A stretch of 64,000 nt of DNA, from assembly GCF_003173595.1 (NCBI RefSeq), contig NZ_QGNZ01000001.1:620001-684000 (forward strand), read 5' to 3'. This DNA is from Pedobacter yonginensis. GTDB lineage: Bacteria; Bacteroidota; Bacteroidia; Sphingobacteriales; Sphingobacteriaceae. Positions 38,362-47,305 of the stretch are shown piece after piece (the stretch's first letter is position 1; each line of letters starts with the position of its first letter). A model generated the notes under the pieces. The model had not been told where the DNA came from and searched no databases. It saw only the letters and a list, made by a program, of their open reading frames with translations. Both the position numbers and the translations under genes were made by a program.

Positions 38362-39846
38362 ATGAGGGATGTAATCGATGAAAACACAATGTTTCTTTTT
38401 AAGGGGTTGAAAGTAAGTTATTTATCTACTTTACTTTTATTTACGCTCACATCGTGGTTTGCATTTTCAGCCAGTGCGAAGATTCTATTGCCACAAATCC
38501 TATCAAATGATATGGTTTTGCAAAGAGATAAGCCCATTAACATCTGGGGCTTTGCCTCACCAAACGAGAAAATTGAGGTTTCATTTGCCGGCCAAAAAAA
38601 ACAAACCCTCACCGATGAAAAGGGTAATTGGTTGGTAGTTTTGTCACCCCTAAAAACATCTGCAAAGCCGCAAAAAATGGTTATTCTAGGCTCAAACAGA
38701 ATAGAATTAACCAATATTTTGGTTGGTGAAGTTTGGTTGTGCTCTGGTCAATCAAACATGGAGTATGCAATGCGGAAGTTGGCAAAAATTCCTAAGCCTA
38801 AAAATGAAAAACTAGGCTTTCCATCCAATGAGGTGCTTAGCGCCAAAAATAACCAAATCAGGATTTTCTTAGTTAATCGTAAACAATTAAGTAAGCCCGA
38901 TTCCATCCATAAAAGTTGGGCGCTTGCCGAAGATTCAGCTTTGCGATCATTCTCGGCTGTGGGCTATTTCTTCGCTAAAGAAGTTCAAGAAAAATTAGGT
39001 ATTCCAATCGGTATCATTTCATCGGCCATTCCAGGAAGTGCCATTGAGCCATGGATTGCCGAAGAATCATTCGCGCAGGAAAGTTATTTCAAAAATCAGA
39101 AAATCAGCAACGATCCGGGCAAGTTTTATCCAACCATGATTGAGCCCTTAACCAAATTCAAAATTCGTGGTTTCCTTTGGTATCAAGGCGAAACAAATTG
39201 CTTTCTGAACGAGAAAATTAGCTATTCCTATAAAATGAAGGTATTAATTAACGGCTGGAGAAAAGCATGGAAAGCAGAAGATTTGCCTTTCTACTATGTT
39301 CAAATCGCACCGTTTAACTACTCTAAAACTACAGGAAAAGTTGTGGTAGATGCGAATACAGAACCTGAATTCTGGGAAGCACAAGCACAAATTTTAAGCA
39401 TGCCCAACACAGGAATGATTTCTACAAACGACTTGACAGATTCAAACGAGGATTTGCACCCCACTTACAAATGGGAAGTAGGTAGAAGATTAGCGCTATG
39501 GGCATTAGCCAAAACATATCATAAAAAAATCGAATATTCTGGTCCGATTTATAGAAATGTAAACTTTACAGATGGAAAAGCATGGTTAAGTTTCGATCAT
39601 TTGCAATCGGCCAATTCATCCGCCCTAACCGGCTTTACCATTGCAGGTGATGATGGGGAATTTGTAAATGCAGATGCCTTTGTAAAAGATGGTAAAGTTC
39701 TGGTTTCTTCAAAGGAAATTAAGAATCCAAAAGCGGTTCGATACAATTGGACGGAAAATCCATCAGGCAATTTTTACAGTAACGGTTTGCCAGCACTGCC
39801 TTTTAGAACCAATAATCCCTTAACCAATCAATTTAAAGCCAATTAA
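38362..39846 (+). CDS. SGNH-family carbohydrate esterase (sialate O-acetylesterase-like)
   Basis: A 494-residue secreted esterase. ATG 38362 lies one base after the previous stop; ATG 38389 (MFLFKGLK) would give a more compact signal peptide and is an alternative. A short beta-sandwich (LLPQILSNDMVLQRDKPINI) precedes the SGNH hydrolase: nucleophile Ser131 in LCSGQSNMEY, the Gly in IPGSAIEPW, Asn in YQGETNCF and the Asp/His pair in SNEDLHPTYKWEVG. Members of this DUF303/CE family remove acetyl groups from sugars; here acetylated pectin is likely. The GH2 gene starts on the last base of its stop codon. Confidence 0.88.
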   Translation: MRDVIDENTMFLFKGLKVSYLSTLLLFTLTSWFAFSASAKILLPQILSNDMVLQRDKPINIWGFASPNEKIEVSFAGQKKQTLTDEKGNWLVVLSPLKTSAKPQKMVILGSNRIELTNILVGEVWLCSGQSNMEYAMRKLAKIPKPKNEKLGFPSNEVLSAKNNQIRIFLVNRKQLSKPDSIHKSWALAEDSALRSFSAVGYFFAKEVQEKLGIPIGIISSAIPGSAIEPWIAEESFAQESYFKNQKISNDPGKFYPTMIEPLTKFKIRGFLWYQGETNCFLNEKISYSYKMKVLINGWRKAWKAEDLPFYYVQIAPFNYSKTTGKVVVDANTEPEFWEAQAQILSMPNTGMISTNDLTDSNEDLHPTYKWEVGRRLALWALAKTYHKKIEYSGPIYRNVNFTDGKAWLSFDHLQSANSSALTGFTIAGDDGEFVNADAFVKDGKVLVSSKEIKNPKAVRYNWTENPSGNFYSNGLPALPFRTNNPLTNQFKAN

Positions 39847-42620
39847 TGAAAATCAGATTCGCATGCTTTATTTCTTTAATGTTGATGTTTGGAGCCTTAA
39901 AAGCCCAGCAAACGGAGAAATTATATCTATCCGGAACTGGAAACGACGACACCGTTAATTGGGATTTCTATTGCACGGAAGGCGCAAATTCAGGTAAATG
40001 GTCAACCATCCCTGTGCCTTCAAATTGGGAATTGCAAAGATACGGAAAATATAATTATGGCTTTGATAAAGAGGTAAATAAGGGCAAGGAACAGGGCCTG
40101 TACAAATACAAATTTAAGGTTCCCGCCGATTGGAAAAATCGTAAAATTAACATCGTTTTCGAAGGGTCGATGACAGATACCGAAGTCAAAATTAACGGTA
40201 AACTGGCAGGTGAAATTCATCAGGGTTCATTTTATGTATTTCGGTATGATATTTCTAAGCTGATTACATTGGGTGAAGAAAACTTACTTGAAGTTCAAGT
40301 TTCTAAACACTCTGCCAATCCATCAGTTAATGAAGCGGAAAGGAAAGCGGATTTTTGGATTTTCGGGGGCATTTTCCGACCGGTTTATCTCGAATCTTTA
40401 CCTCAAACTCATATCGATAGAATTCAAATTGATGCTAAAGCAGACGGAAAATTCAACGCTCAACTTACCTACACCGGCGATGCCGATCAATTATTGGTTG
40501 AACTTTTGGACGCAAATGGGAAACGATTAGGAAAAAAAATTACCACGCCAATTGAAAAATCCAACCAAAAATTAGCCTTTAACCATCAGTTTACCAGCCC
40601 AAAATTATGGTCTTCAGAGTTTCCAAATCTCTACAAAGCAAGCTTTACGTTAATCAAAAATGGTAAGGCAATACATCAAATCTCCAAAAACATTGGCTTC
40701 AGAACTATAGAGGTGAAAGAGCGTGATGGCGTTTATGTAAATGGCGTGAAAATAAAATTCAAAGGGGTTAATCGCCATTCTTTTTACCCCACCTCTGGTA
40801 GAACGACGAGCAAGAAAATTAGCATCGCAGATGTGCTGCTGATGAAAGAAATGAATATGAATGCGGTTCGGATGTCGCATTACCCCCCAGATGGGCACTT
40901 TCTAGATGTTTGCGATTCAATCGGCTTATTCGTTATGGATGAATTGGCTGGTTGGCATGGAACCTACGATACCGCAATAGGTATAAAACTGATGAAAGAA
41001 ATGATGCTCAATGATGAAAATCATCCATCGATTATCTTTTGGGCAAATGGAAACGAGGGTGGTCATAACCGAGAATTGGATCATCTTTTTTCGGAAGAAG
41101 ACATTCAGAAACGTCCATTAATTCATCCTTGGGAAGTTTTCGGGGGATTTGAAACCACTCATTACCGCGAATTTAACTATGGCATCGGCAATTACGACCA
41201 TGGTCATAACATATTAATGCCAACTGAATTTTTGCATGGCATGTGGGATGGTGGTCATGGGGCTGGCATTGAAGATTACTGGAATGCCATGTGGAACAAC
41301 CCTCAATCGGCAGGCGGCTTTCTGTGGGATTTTGCCGATCAGGCAGTGGTGCGTACCGATAAAAATGGAATATTAGATACAGATGGAAATCACGGGCCAG
41401 ATGGAATTGTTGGGCCATACCATGAAAAAGAAGGCAGTTTTTTTACCATAAAAGAGGTATGGAGTCCTGTTTTTATCGAGAAAAGAGAGTTTACCGCAGG
41501 CTTCGATGGTTCATTTGTATTGGAAAATCGCTATGCTTTTACCAATCTTAATCAGTGTACATTTGAATGGAAACTCAAAAAATTACATGGTTCTGCAGAT
41601 GATGAGTTTAAAGCTGGTAAAGCCGATGCTCCAAATATAAAACCTTTTGAAAAGGGCAAATTGCAAATCAGCCTCCCTTCAGATTGGAGGAATTTTGATG
41701 TTTTTTATTTAAGTGCAAAAGGCCCCGAAGGGCGGGAGATTTACACCTGGACTTTCCCCATCAAACTGCCTAAAGAAGATGCTGAAAAGCTCGTAAAAAA
41801 AACAGCTTCGTCAAAGGTAACTTTAAAGCAAGATGCTCAAGGTTATCATGTGTCGGCAAATGGCATCGATTATACATTTGATCGAACAACAGGTTTGTTG
41901 CAACAGGTTAGAAACCTCAGGGGGATTATCCCTTTTTCAAATGGCCCAATTGTACAAGAAAGTGTAAATAATTTTAAAAACTTCTCCACTAAAATGGATG
42001 GCGATAACTTAATTATTGAATCTAAATTTGATAAAAAAGAGAGCTTTAATGCTTTGCAGTGGACAATTTATCCTTCAGGTTGGCTCAAAATGGACGTCAA
42101 ATATTTTCCATCTAGCTACTTCGCCACCTTCGTGGGTTTGAATTTTTCTTATCCAGAAACTGAAATACAATCGGTTGAATATAAGGGCAATGGTCCTTAC
42201 CGGGTTTGGAAAAACAGAATGAAAGGCACACAATTCGGCATTTGGAAAAAGGATTATAACAACTCGGCAACAGGCGAGCCACCATGGCAATATCCCGAGT
42301 TTAAAGGCTATTACTCAAACCTGTATTGGTGCGAATTTATCGGTAAGCAACAATCGTTCAAAGTGGTGACGGATCAGGAGGATGTCTTTTTGAGACTGTT
42401 TACCCCAAAAAAATCGAAAGATACAGAATATGATAATATGAGTCCTACTTTTCCAGATGGTGATATTTCATTTATGAATGGGATTTCTGCAATTGGAACA
42501 AAAACACAGAAACCAGAAACAACTGGCCCAATGGGTATGAAGCATGTGTTTTATGATTTTGAAAAGGAACCGAGTAGGGCATTGCAAATGACGCTTTATT
42601 TTGATTTTACGGGGCGGTAG
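39846..42620 (+). CDS. Secreted GH2 beta-galactosidase-like enzyme
   Basis: A 924-residue GH2 enzyme of LacZ-like domain order. A signal peptide is followed by the sugar-binding domain (PVPSNWELQRYGKYNYGFDKE), an Ig-like domain, the TIM barrel (FKGVNRHSFYPTSGRTTSKK, MNAVRMSHYPPDGHFLD, with Glu404 in WANGNEGGHN as likely acid/base) and a C-terminal galactose-mutarotase-like sandwich. NAMWNNPQSAGGFLWDFADQ matches the family. It probably removes beta-galactose or a related residue from pectin side chains. It starts at the stop codon of the esterase gene and is the last gene of this run; a minisatellite follows 21 bases after its stop. Confidence 0.9.
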   Translation: MKIRFACFISLMLMFGALKAQQTEKLYLSGTGNDDTVNWDFYCTEGANSGKWSTIPVPSNWELQRYGKYNYGFDKEVNKGKEQGLYKYKFKVPADWKNRKINIVFEGSMTDTEVKINGKLAGEIHQGSFYVFRYDISKLITLGEENLLEVQVSKHSANPSVNEAERKADFWIFGGIFRPVYLESLPQTHIDRIQIDAKADGKFNAQLTYTGDADQLLVELLDANGKRLGKKITTPIEKSNQKLAFNHQFTSPKLWSSEFPNLYKASFTLIKNGKAIHQISKNIGFRTIEVKERDGVYVNGVKIKFKGVNRHSFYPTSGRTTSKKISIADVLLMKEMNMNAVRMSHYPPDGHFLDVCDSIGLFVMDELAGWHGTYDTAIGIKLMKEMMLNDENHPSIIFWANGNEGGHNRELDHLFSEEDIQKRPLIHPWEVFGGFETTHYREFNYGIGNYDHGHNILMPTEFLHGMWDGGHGAGIEDYWNAMWNNPQSAGGFLWDFADQAVVRTDKNGILDTDGNHGPDGIVGPYHEKEGSFFTIKEVWSPVFIEKREFTAGFDGSFVLENRYAFTNLNQCTFEWKLKKLHGSADDEFKAGKADAPNIKPFEKGKLQISLPSDWRNFDVFYLSAKGPEGREIYTWTFPIKLPKEDAEKLVKKTASSKVTLKQDAQGYHVSANGIDYTFDRTTGLLQQVRNLRGIIPFSNGPIVQESVNNFKNFSTKMDGDNLIIESKFDKKESFNALQWTIYPSGWLKMDVKYFPSSYFATFVGLNFSYPETEIQSVEYKGNGPYRVWKNRMKGTQFGIWKKDYNNSATGEPPWQYPEFKGYYSNLYWCEFIGKQQSFKVVTDQEDVFLRLFTPKKSKDTEYDNMSPTFPDGDISFMNGISAIGTKTQKPETTGPMGMKHVFYDFEKEPSRALQMTLYFDFTGR

Positions 42621-42641
42621 GTGGGGAGAGACCAATATTTG

Positions 42642-43265
42642 CCCGCTGATTTACACAGATGAGGATAGGTAAGCTAGCATGGGGAGAGAACAATATTTCC
42701 CCGCAGATTTACGCAGATTAGGATAGTAAAGCTATTATGGAGAGCGCATAGGAAGAATTATTTACCCGCAGATTTACACAGATGAGGATAGGTAAGCTGC
42801 TAAGTGGACGATAACAATATTTACCCGCAGATTGACACAGATGAGGATAGTTTAGCTGGTAAGGGGGAGACAGCAATATTTCTCCGCAGATTTACGCAGA
42901 TTAAGATAGGTAAGCTAGCATGGGGAGACAGCAGTATTTACCCGCAGATTGACACAGATGAGGATAGTTTAGCTGGTAAGGGGGAGACAGCAGTATTTAC
43001 CCGCAGATTTACACAGAGAAGGATAGTTAAGCTGCTAAGGGGAGACAGCAGTATTTCCCCGCAGATTTACGCAGATGAGGATAGTTAGCTGGTAAGGGGG
43101 AGACAGCAGTATTTACCCGCAGATTGACACAGATGAGGATAGGTAAGCTGCTAAGGGGAGACAGCAGTATTTGCCCGCAGATTTACGCAGATGAGGATAG
43201 TTTAGGTATTATGGAGAGCGCATAGGAAGAATTATTTACCCGCAGATTTACACAGATGAGGGTTT
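42642..43265. repeat. Minisatellite: 11 tandem units of 58-65 bp
   Basis: Units begin at 42642, 42700, 42765, 42824, 42883, 42941, 43000, 43058, 43116, 43174 and 43239, each starting close to CCCGCAGATTTACACAGAT. Nine spacings are 58 or 59 bases... except two units (42700 and 43174) of 65 bases, which share a variant tail with TATTATGGAGAGCGCATAGG. Common tails are GGGGAGACAGCAGTATTT. The period is not a multiple of three. The array fills most of the 760-base gap 42621-43380 between a GH2 and a GH78 gene. The remaining 43266-43380 holds no recognisable feature except the GH78 leader. Confidence 0.93.
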
Positions 43266-43380
43266 AGGTTTGACTGATAGTCAGCAGAATAATTGAGATG
43301 AGGGGGAGAAAATAGAAAAAGAAGTATTATCCCTAGCAAACGATTAGGATTTATGAACAGGAGTAAAATAATTGCATTGA

Positions 43381-46119
43381 ATGAACATTAAAATATACAT
43401 ATCGATTATTTGCATTTGCCTATTGAGCTTTGCACGGGCAGGGGCGCAAGTTTCTTTGCAGAAAACCACTTGCGAGATGCTTGAAAATCCTGTGGGGATA
43501 GATGTGCAAAAACCACATTTGTCGTGGCATATTATTTCGGAAGAACGAAATGTAATGCAAACTGCTTATCAGGTGTTGGTTGCTTCATCTTTAGAGAAAT
43601 TAGACGCCAATAATGGAGATTTCTGGGATTCTGGAAAAGTAAATTCTAATGTGTCTATCAACATCGAGTATAATGGAAAAGCATTGGCAAGTCGTGATCA
43701 AGTTTTTTGGAAAACGAAGGTTTGGACGACCGCCGGACAAAGCGAATGGTCTGAAAACAACTCATTTTCAATGGGTTTGCTCTACTACAAAGATTGGCCA
43801 AAAGGATGGATTGGATTTGATCGGGCATTTCCTTGGGATAACATAAAAACCGATTCACGCTTATCGGCCAGATATTTTAGAAAGGAATTCCAAAGCACTA
43901 AAACCATAAAATCTGCAATGGTATCTATCATCGGCTTAGGCTTGTACCAACTTTATCTTAACGGAAAAAAGGTGGGAGAAGATGTATTATCACCATCACC
44001 AACCGATTATACCAAGAACGTAAAATACAACACTTATGATGTGACAGCCTATATTCAGAACGGGAAAAATGCAGTCGGCGCAGTTTTAGGCAATGGTCGC
44101 TTTTTCGCTATGCGCCAAAATGAAAAGCCTTATAAAATCAAAACATTTGGTTTTCCAAAAATGCTGATGAATATTCACCTCGTATATAGCGATGGATCAA
44201 CAGCCAACATCGATACAGATGACAGTTGGAAAGGCACAGCCGATGGTCCAATCAGAACCAATAACGAATATGATGGTGAAGAATATGATGCCACCAAAGA
44301 AGCACTAGGTTGGAACAAAATTGGATTTGATGACAAACTTTGGGCTAAAGCAGAATATGTTCAGGAACCAGCAGGTACCATAGAGGCACAAATGAACGAG
44401 AATATGCGGGTGATGAAAACACTCAAGCCGATAAGCATCACAAAAGCATCTGGCGGTCGATATATCCTGGATATGGGGCAAAATATGGTTGGTTGGCTAC
44501 AAATTAAGGTAAAAGGTGTACGAGGAAAACAGATAAAAATGCGTTTTGCAGAATCGCTTCAAGCCAATGGTGAGCTTTTTACAGCCAATCTTCGAAATGC
44601 GAAATGTACAGATTTATACACGTTGAAGGGAGGCGAAACAGAAACTTGGGAACCCACCTTCGCATACCGAGGATTTAGATATGTAGAACTTTCTGGCTAC
44701 AGCTATCAACCAAGTCTGAACGATTTTACAGGCAAAATGATTTACGATAACATCCAAACCGTCGGGACGTTCGAAACTTCTGATGCTTTAACCAACCAAA
44801 TTTTTAAAAATGCCTGGTGGGGAATTGCCGGAAGTTATAAAGGTATTCCGATTGATTGCCCACAGCGAAACGAGCGTATGCCTTGGTTGGGCGATAGAGG
44901 TGCCGTTGCTTATGGCGAAAGTTTCGTATTTGATAACGCTAGGTTTTACACCAAGTGGTTACAAGACATTAGAAATGCTCAGAAAGAAGATGGGGCAATC
45001 CCTGATGTTGCACCAGCATTTTGGCGTTATTACAGCGATAACATGACTTGGCCAGGTGCAATGCTTCTGGTTACAGAAATGGTTTATAAGCAAACTGGCA
45101 ATCTTACTGCCGTTAAAGACAATTATCCAGCTATGAAGAAGTGGCTTGCTTACATGCAAGATCGCTACATGAAAGATTATATTTTAACCAAAGACAGTTA
45201 CGGAGATTGGTGTATGCCGCCCATAACGATTGAGTTTGGTAGAGGTAAAAGTGCCGATAAAAAATATCCATCAGAACTCATATCTACAGCATATTACTAC
45301 CACTTCACCCAATTAATGATTCAGTTTGCAGAAGCCCTTGGTAATCAAGAGGATGTGAAGAACTACGAAATGCTGGGACAAAAAATTAAGGGGGCTTTCA
45401 ACGAGAAATATTATAACGATAAAGGGTATTATGCTTCCAATGCATTAACCGATAATATTATTCCGCTGTACTTCGGAATGGTGCCAAAAGATCACGTAAA
45501 AGCCGTTTTCGACAATATAACCTACACGGTTGAGGTGACCAATAAAGGGCATTTAAGCAATGGTTTAGTGGGCATTCAATGGCTAATGCGTTGCTTAAAC
45601 GATTACGGAAGACCAGACCTCGCTTACACCATTGCAACTCAGAAAAGCTATCCAAGCTGGGGCTATATGATTGAAAACGGGGCGACTACCATTTGGGAAC
45701 TTTGGAATGGAAACACTGCTGACCCCAAAATGAATTCTCAAAATCACGTGATGATGTTGGGCGATTTATTAATCTGGTATTATGAAAATCTTGCCGGAAT
45801 TAAATCCCAAAACAATGCCTTCAAACAAATCATCATGAAACCTGAAATGATTAGCAGTTTGAATGCCGTAAGAGCGAGTTACAACTCGGTTTACGGCACC
45901 ATAAGCAGCAGTTATACAAAAACATTCAAGCAGTTTAATTGGGAAATCACAGTTCCGCCAAATACAACCGCTATCGTTTATATCCCCGCAAATAATAAGG
46001 GCGATGTTTCCGAAAAAATAAGGTCTGTTAAAGATTTAAAATTTATAAAAATGGAAAATAATAGAGCCATTTATGAGCTAGGATCGGGGAATTATTCCTT
46101 TTTGGTAGAGGAGCATTAA
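43381..46119 (+). CDS. GH78 alpha-L-rhamnosidase
   Basis: A 912-residue secreted enzyme with the full GH78 layout: signal peptide, fibronectin-like start (GIDVQKPHLSWHI), Bac_rhamnosid_N sandwich (SARYFRKEFQ, GLYQLYLNGKKVGEDVLSP), a second sandwich (RYILDMGQNMVGWLQIKVKG), the (alpha/alpha)6 catalytic domain and a C-terminal sandwich. The catalytic signature DCPQRNERMPWLGD is intact (Asp492, Arg496, Glu498, Trp502, Asp505). GATTIWELWNG lies near the second active-site Glu. It removes terminal alpha-L-rhamnose, fitting rhamnogalacturonan. It starts a new run after the minisatellite. Confidence 0.95.
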   Translation: MNIKIYISIICICLLSFARAGAQVSLQKTTCEMLENPVGIDVQKPHLSWHIISEERNVMQTAYQVLVASSLEKLDANNGDFWDSGKVNSNVSINIEYNGKALASRDQVFWKTKVWTTAGQSEWSENNSFSMGLLYYKDWPKGWIGFDRAFPWDNIKTDSRLSARYFRKEFQSTKTIKSAMVSIIGLGLYQLYLNGKKVGEDVLSPSPTDYTKNVKYNTYDVTAYIQNGKNAVGAVLGNGRFFAMRQNEKPYKIKTFGFPKMLMNIHLVYSDGSTANIDTDDSWKGTADGPIRTNNEYDGEEYDATKEALGWNKIGFDDKLWAKAEYVQEPAGTIEAQMNENMRVMKTLKPISITKASGGRYILDMGQNMVGWLQIKVKGVRGKQIKMRFAESLQANGELFTANLRNAKCTDLYTLKGGETETWEPTFAYRGFRYVELSGYSYQPSLNDFTGKMIYDNIQTVGTFETSDALTNQIFKNAWWGIAGSYKGIPIDCPQRNERMPWLGDRGAVAYGESFVFDNARFYTKWLQDIRNAQKEDGAIPDVAPAFWRYYSDNMTWPGAMLLVTEMVYKQTGNLTAVKDNYPAMKKWLAYMQDRYMKDYILTKDSYGDWCMPPITIEFGRGKSADKKYPSELISTAYYYHFTQLMIQFAEALGNQEDVKNYEMLGQKIKGAFNEKYYNDKGYYASNALTDNIIPLYFGMVPKDHVKAVFDNITYTVEVTNKGHLSNGLVGIQWLMRCLNDYGRPDLAYTIATQKSYPSWGYMIENGATTIWELWNGNTADPKMNSQNHVMMLGDLLIWYYENLAGIKSQNNAFKQIIMKPEMISSLNAVRASYNSVYGTISSSYTKTFKQFNWEITVPPNTTAIVYIPANNKGDVSEKIRSVKDLKFIKMENNRAIYELGSGNYSFLVEEH

Positions 46120-46168
46120 GGGATACGTTGCCGTGAAAGAATTATAAGATATTGATTAACTGAGTATT

Positions 46169-47305
46169 ATGTTTAAGAGAAAAATATACATCACCTTAGG
46201 ATTTGTTTTAGCAGTAACAATTTACGCCCATGCCCAGGTAGAAAAATGGCAAAAGGGAATTGTGAAGCAAGAATTTCTATACGATCAAGCACCTTTTCCG
46301 TCGTGTCATTCTGCTACCATTGCCGAAACGCCAACAGGTTTAGTAGCTGCATTTTTTGGAGGAACCAAAGAAAGAAATCCAGATGTAGAAATTTACTTGA
46401 GTCGATTTGTTCAAGGGAAATGGTTAGCCCCCGTTTCTGTGGCAAATGGAATTCAGCCGGATGGTAAACGATTGCCTACATGGAATCCGGTTTTGTACCA
46501 AGTTCCCAACGGAGATTTATTGCTGTTTTATAAAGTTGGGCCAAAACCATCCGAGTGGTGGGGATTAATGAAAACTTCTAAAGATGGCGGCATCACGTGG
46601 TCTGAAGCCAACAAATTGCCCAATGACAACATTGGGCCGGTAAAAAATAAGCCTGTTTTATTAAGCAATGGAAATCTCTTTGCGCCATCAAGTAGAGAAG
46701 GCGATGGGTGGAAAATTCATTTTGAAGTAACAAACGATAATGGCAAAACATGGCGGACCATCGGGCCTTTGCCAGAAAATGGAATTAAAGCGATACAACC
46801 TAGTATTTTACAGCATGGAAACGGTAAACTTCAAATTTTAGCCAGAACCGCAAACAGGGCACTAGCAGAATCCTGGTCAGAAGATAATGGAGAAACTTGG
46901 TCGCCATTAACCAAAACCACTTTACCCAATAACAATTCGGGTACAGATGCTGTAACCATGAAAGATGGTCGACACGTATTGGTGTACAACCATGTTTTAC
47001 CTTCCGGCGATTTGGCGAAAGGTGCCAGAACGCCCTTAAATGTTGCCATTTCAAAAGATGGGAAACAGTGGTATGCAGCCTTGATACTAGAAGATTCGCC
47101 CATTAGCCAATATTCTTATCCGGCCGTTATTCAAACTGCTGATGGGATGCTCCATTTCATTTACACCTGGCGCAGGGAAAAAATTAAGCACGTGGTTGTA
47201 GATCCATCTAAATTAAAGTTAAAGAGTATTAAAAATGGTGTTTGGCCAAAATTAAACGGCTACACGGCTCCAATCCTTACCGAAACTAAAAGCGAAGAAC
47301 CATGA
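46169..47305 (+). CDS. Sialidase-like six-bladed propeller (BNR/Asp-box) protein
   Basis: A 378-residue exported protein with signal peptide ending near AHA. Asp-box repeats are visible: SKDGGITW, TNDNGKTW and SEDNGETW. The start, SCHSATIAETPTGLVAAFFGG, and PTWNPVLYQVPNGDLLLFYK are typical of Bacteroidota sialidase-family proteins in plant-polysaccharide loci. It is not clear that it acts on sialic acid; in pectin loci similar propellers act on rhamnose-uronate links or ulosonic acids such as Kdo. The arginine triad of true sialidases is not evident to me. It overlaps the next gene by ATGA, indicating coupling. Confidence 0.75.
   Translation: MFKRKIYITLGFVLAVTIYAHAQVEKWQKGIVKQEFLYDQAPFPSCHSATIAETPTGLVAAFFGGTKERNPDVEIYLSRFVQGKWLAPVSVANGIQPDGKRLPTWNPVLYQVPNGDLLLFYKVGPKPSEWWGLMKTSKDGGITWSEANKLPNDNIGPVKNKPVLLSNGNLFAPSSREGDGWKIHFEVTNDNGKTWRTIGPLPENGIKAIQPSILQHGNGKLQILARTANRALAESWSEDNGETWSPLTKTTLPNNNSGTDAVTMKDGRHVLVYNHVLPSGDLAKGARTPLNVAISKDGKQWYAALILEDSPISQYSYPAVIQTADGMLHFIYTWRREKIKHVVVDPSKLKLKSIKNGVWPKLNGYTAPILTETKSEEP

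Noticed and set aside
42804..43088. A 94-codon open frame across the minisatellite with repeated peptide-like units.
   Set aside because: The repeat period is 58-59 bases, so the frame shifts in each unit; openness comes from the repeat composition and there is no signal or domain.
42642..43265. The tandem array as a CRISPR locus.
   Set aside because: The whole unit repeats; there are no unique spacers of constant length and no cas genes.
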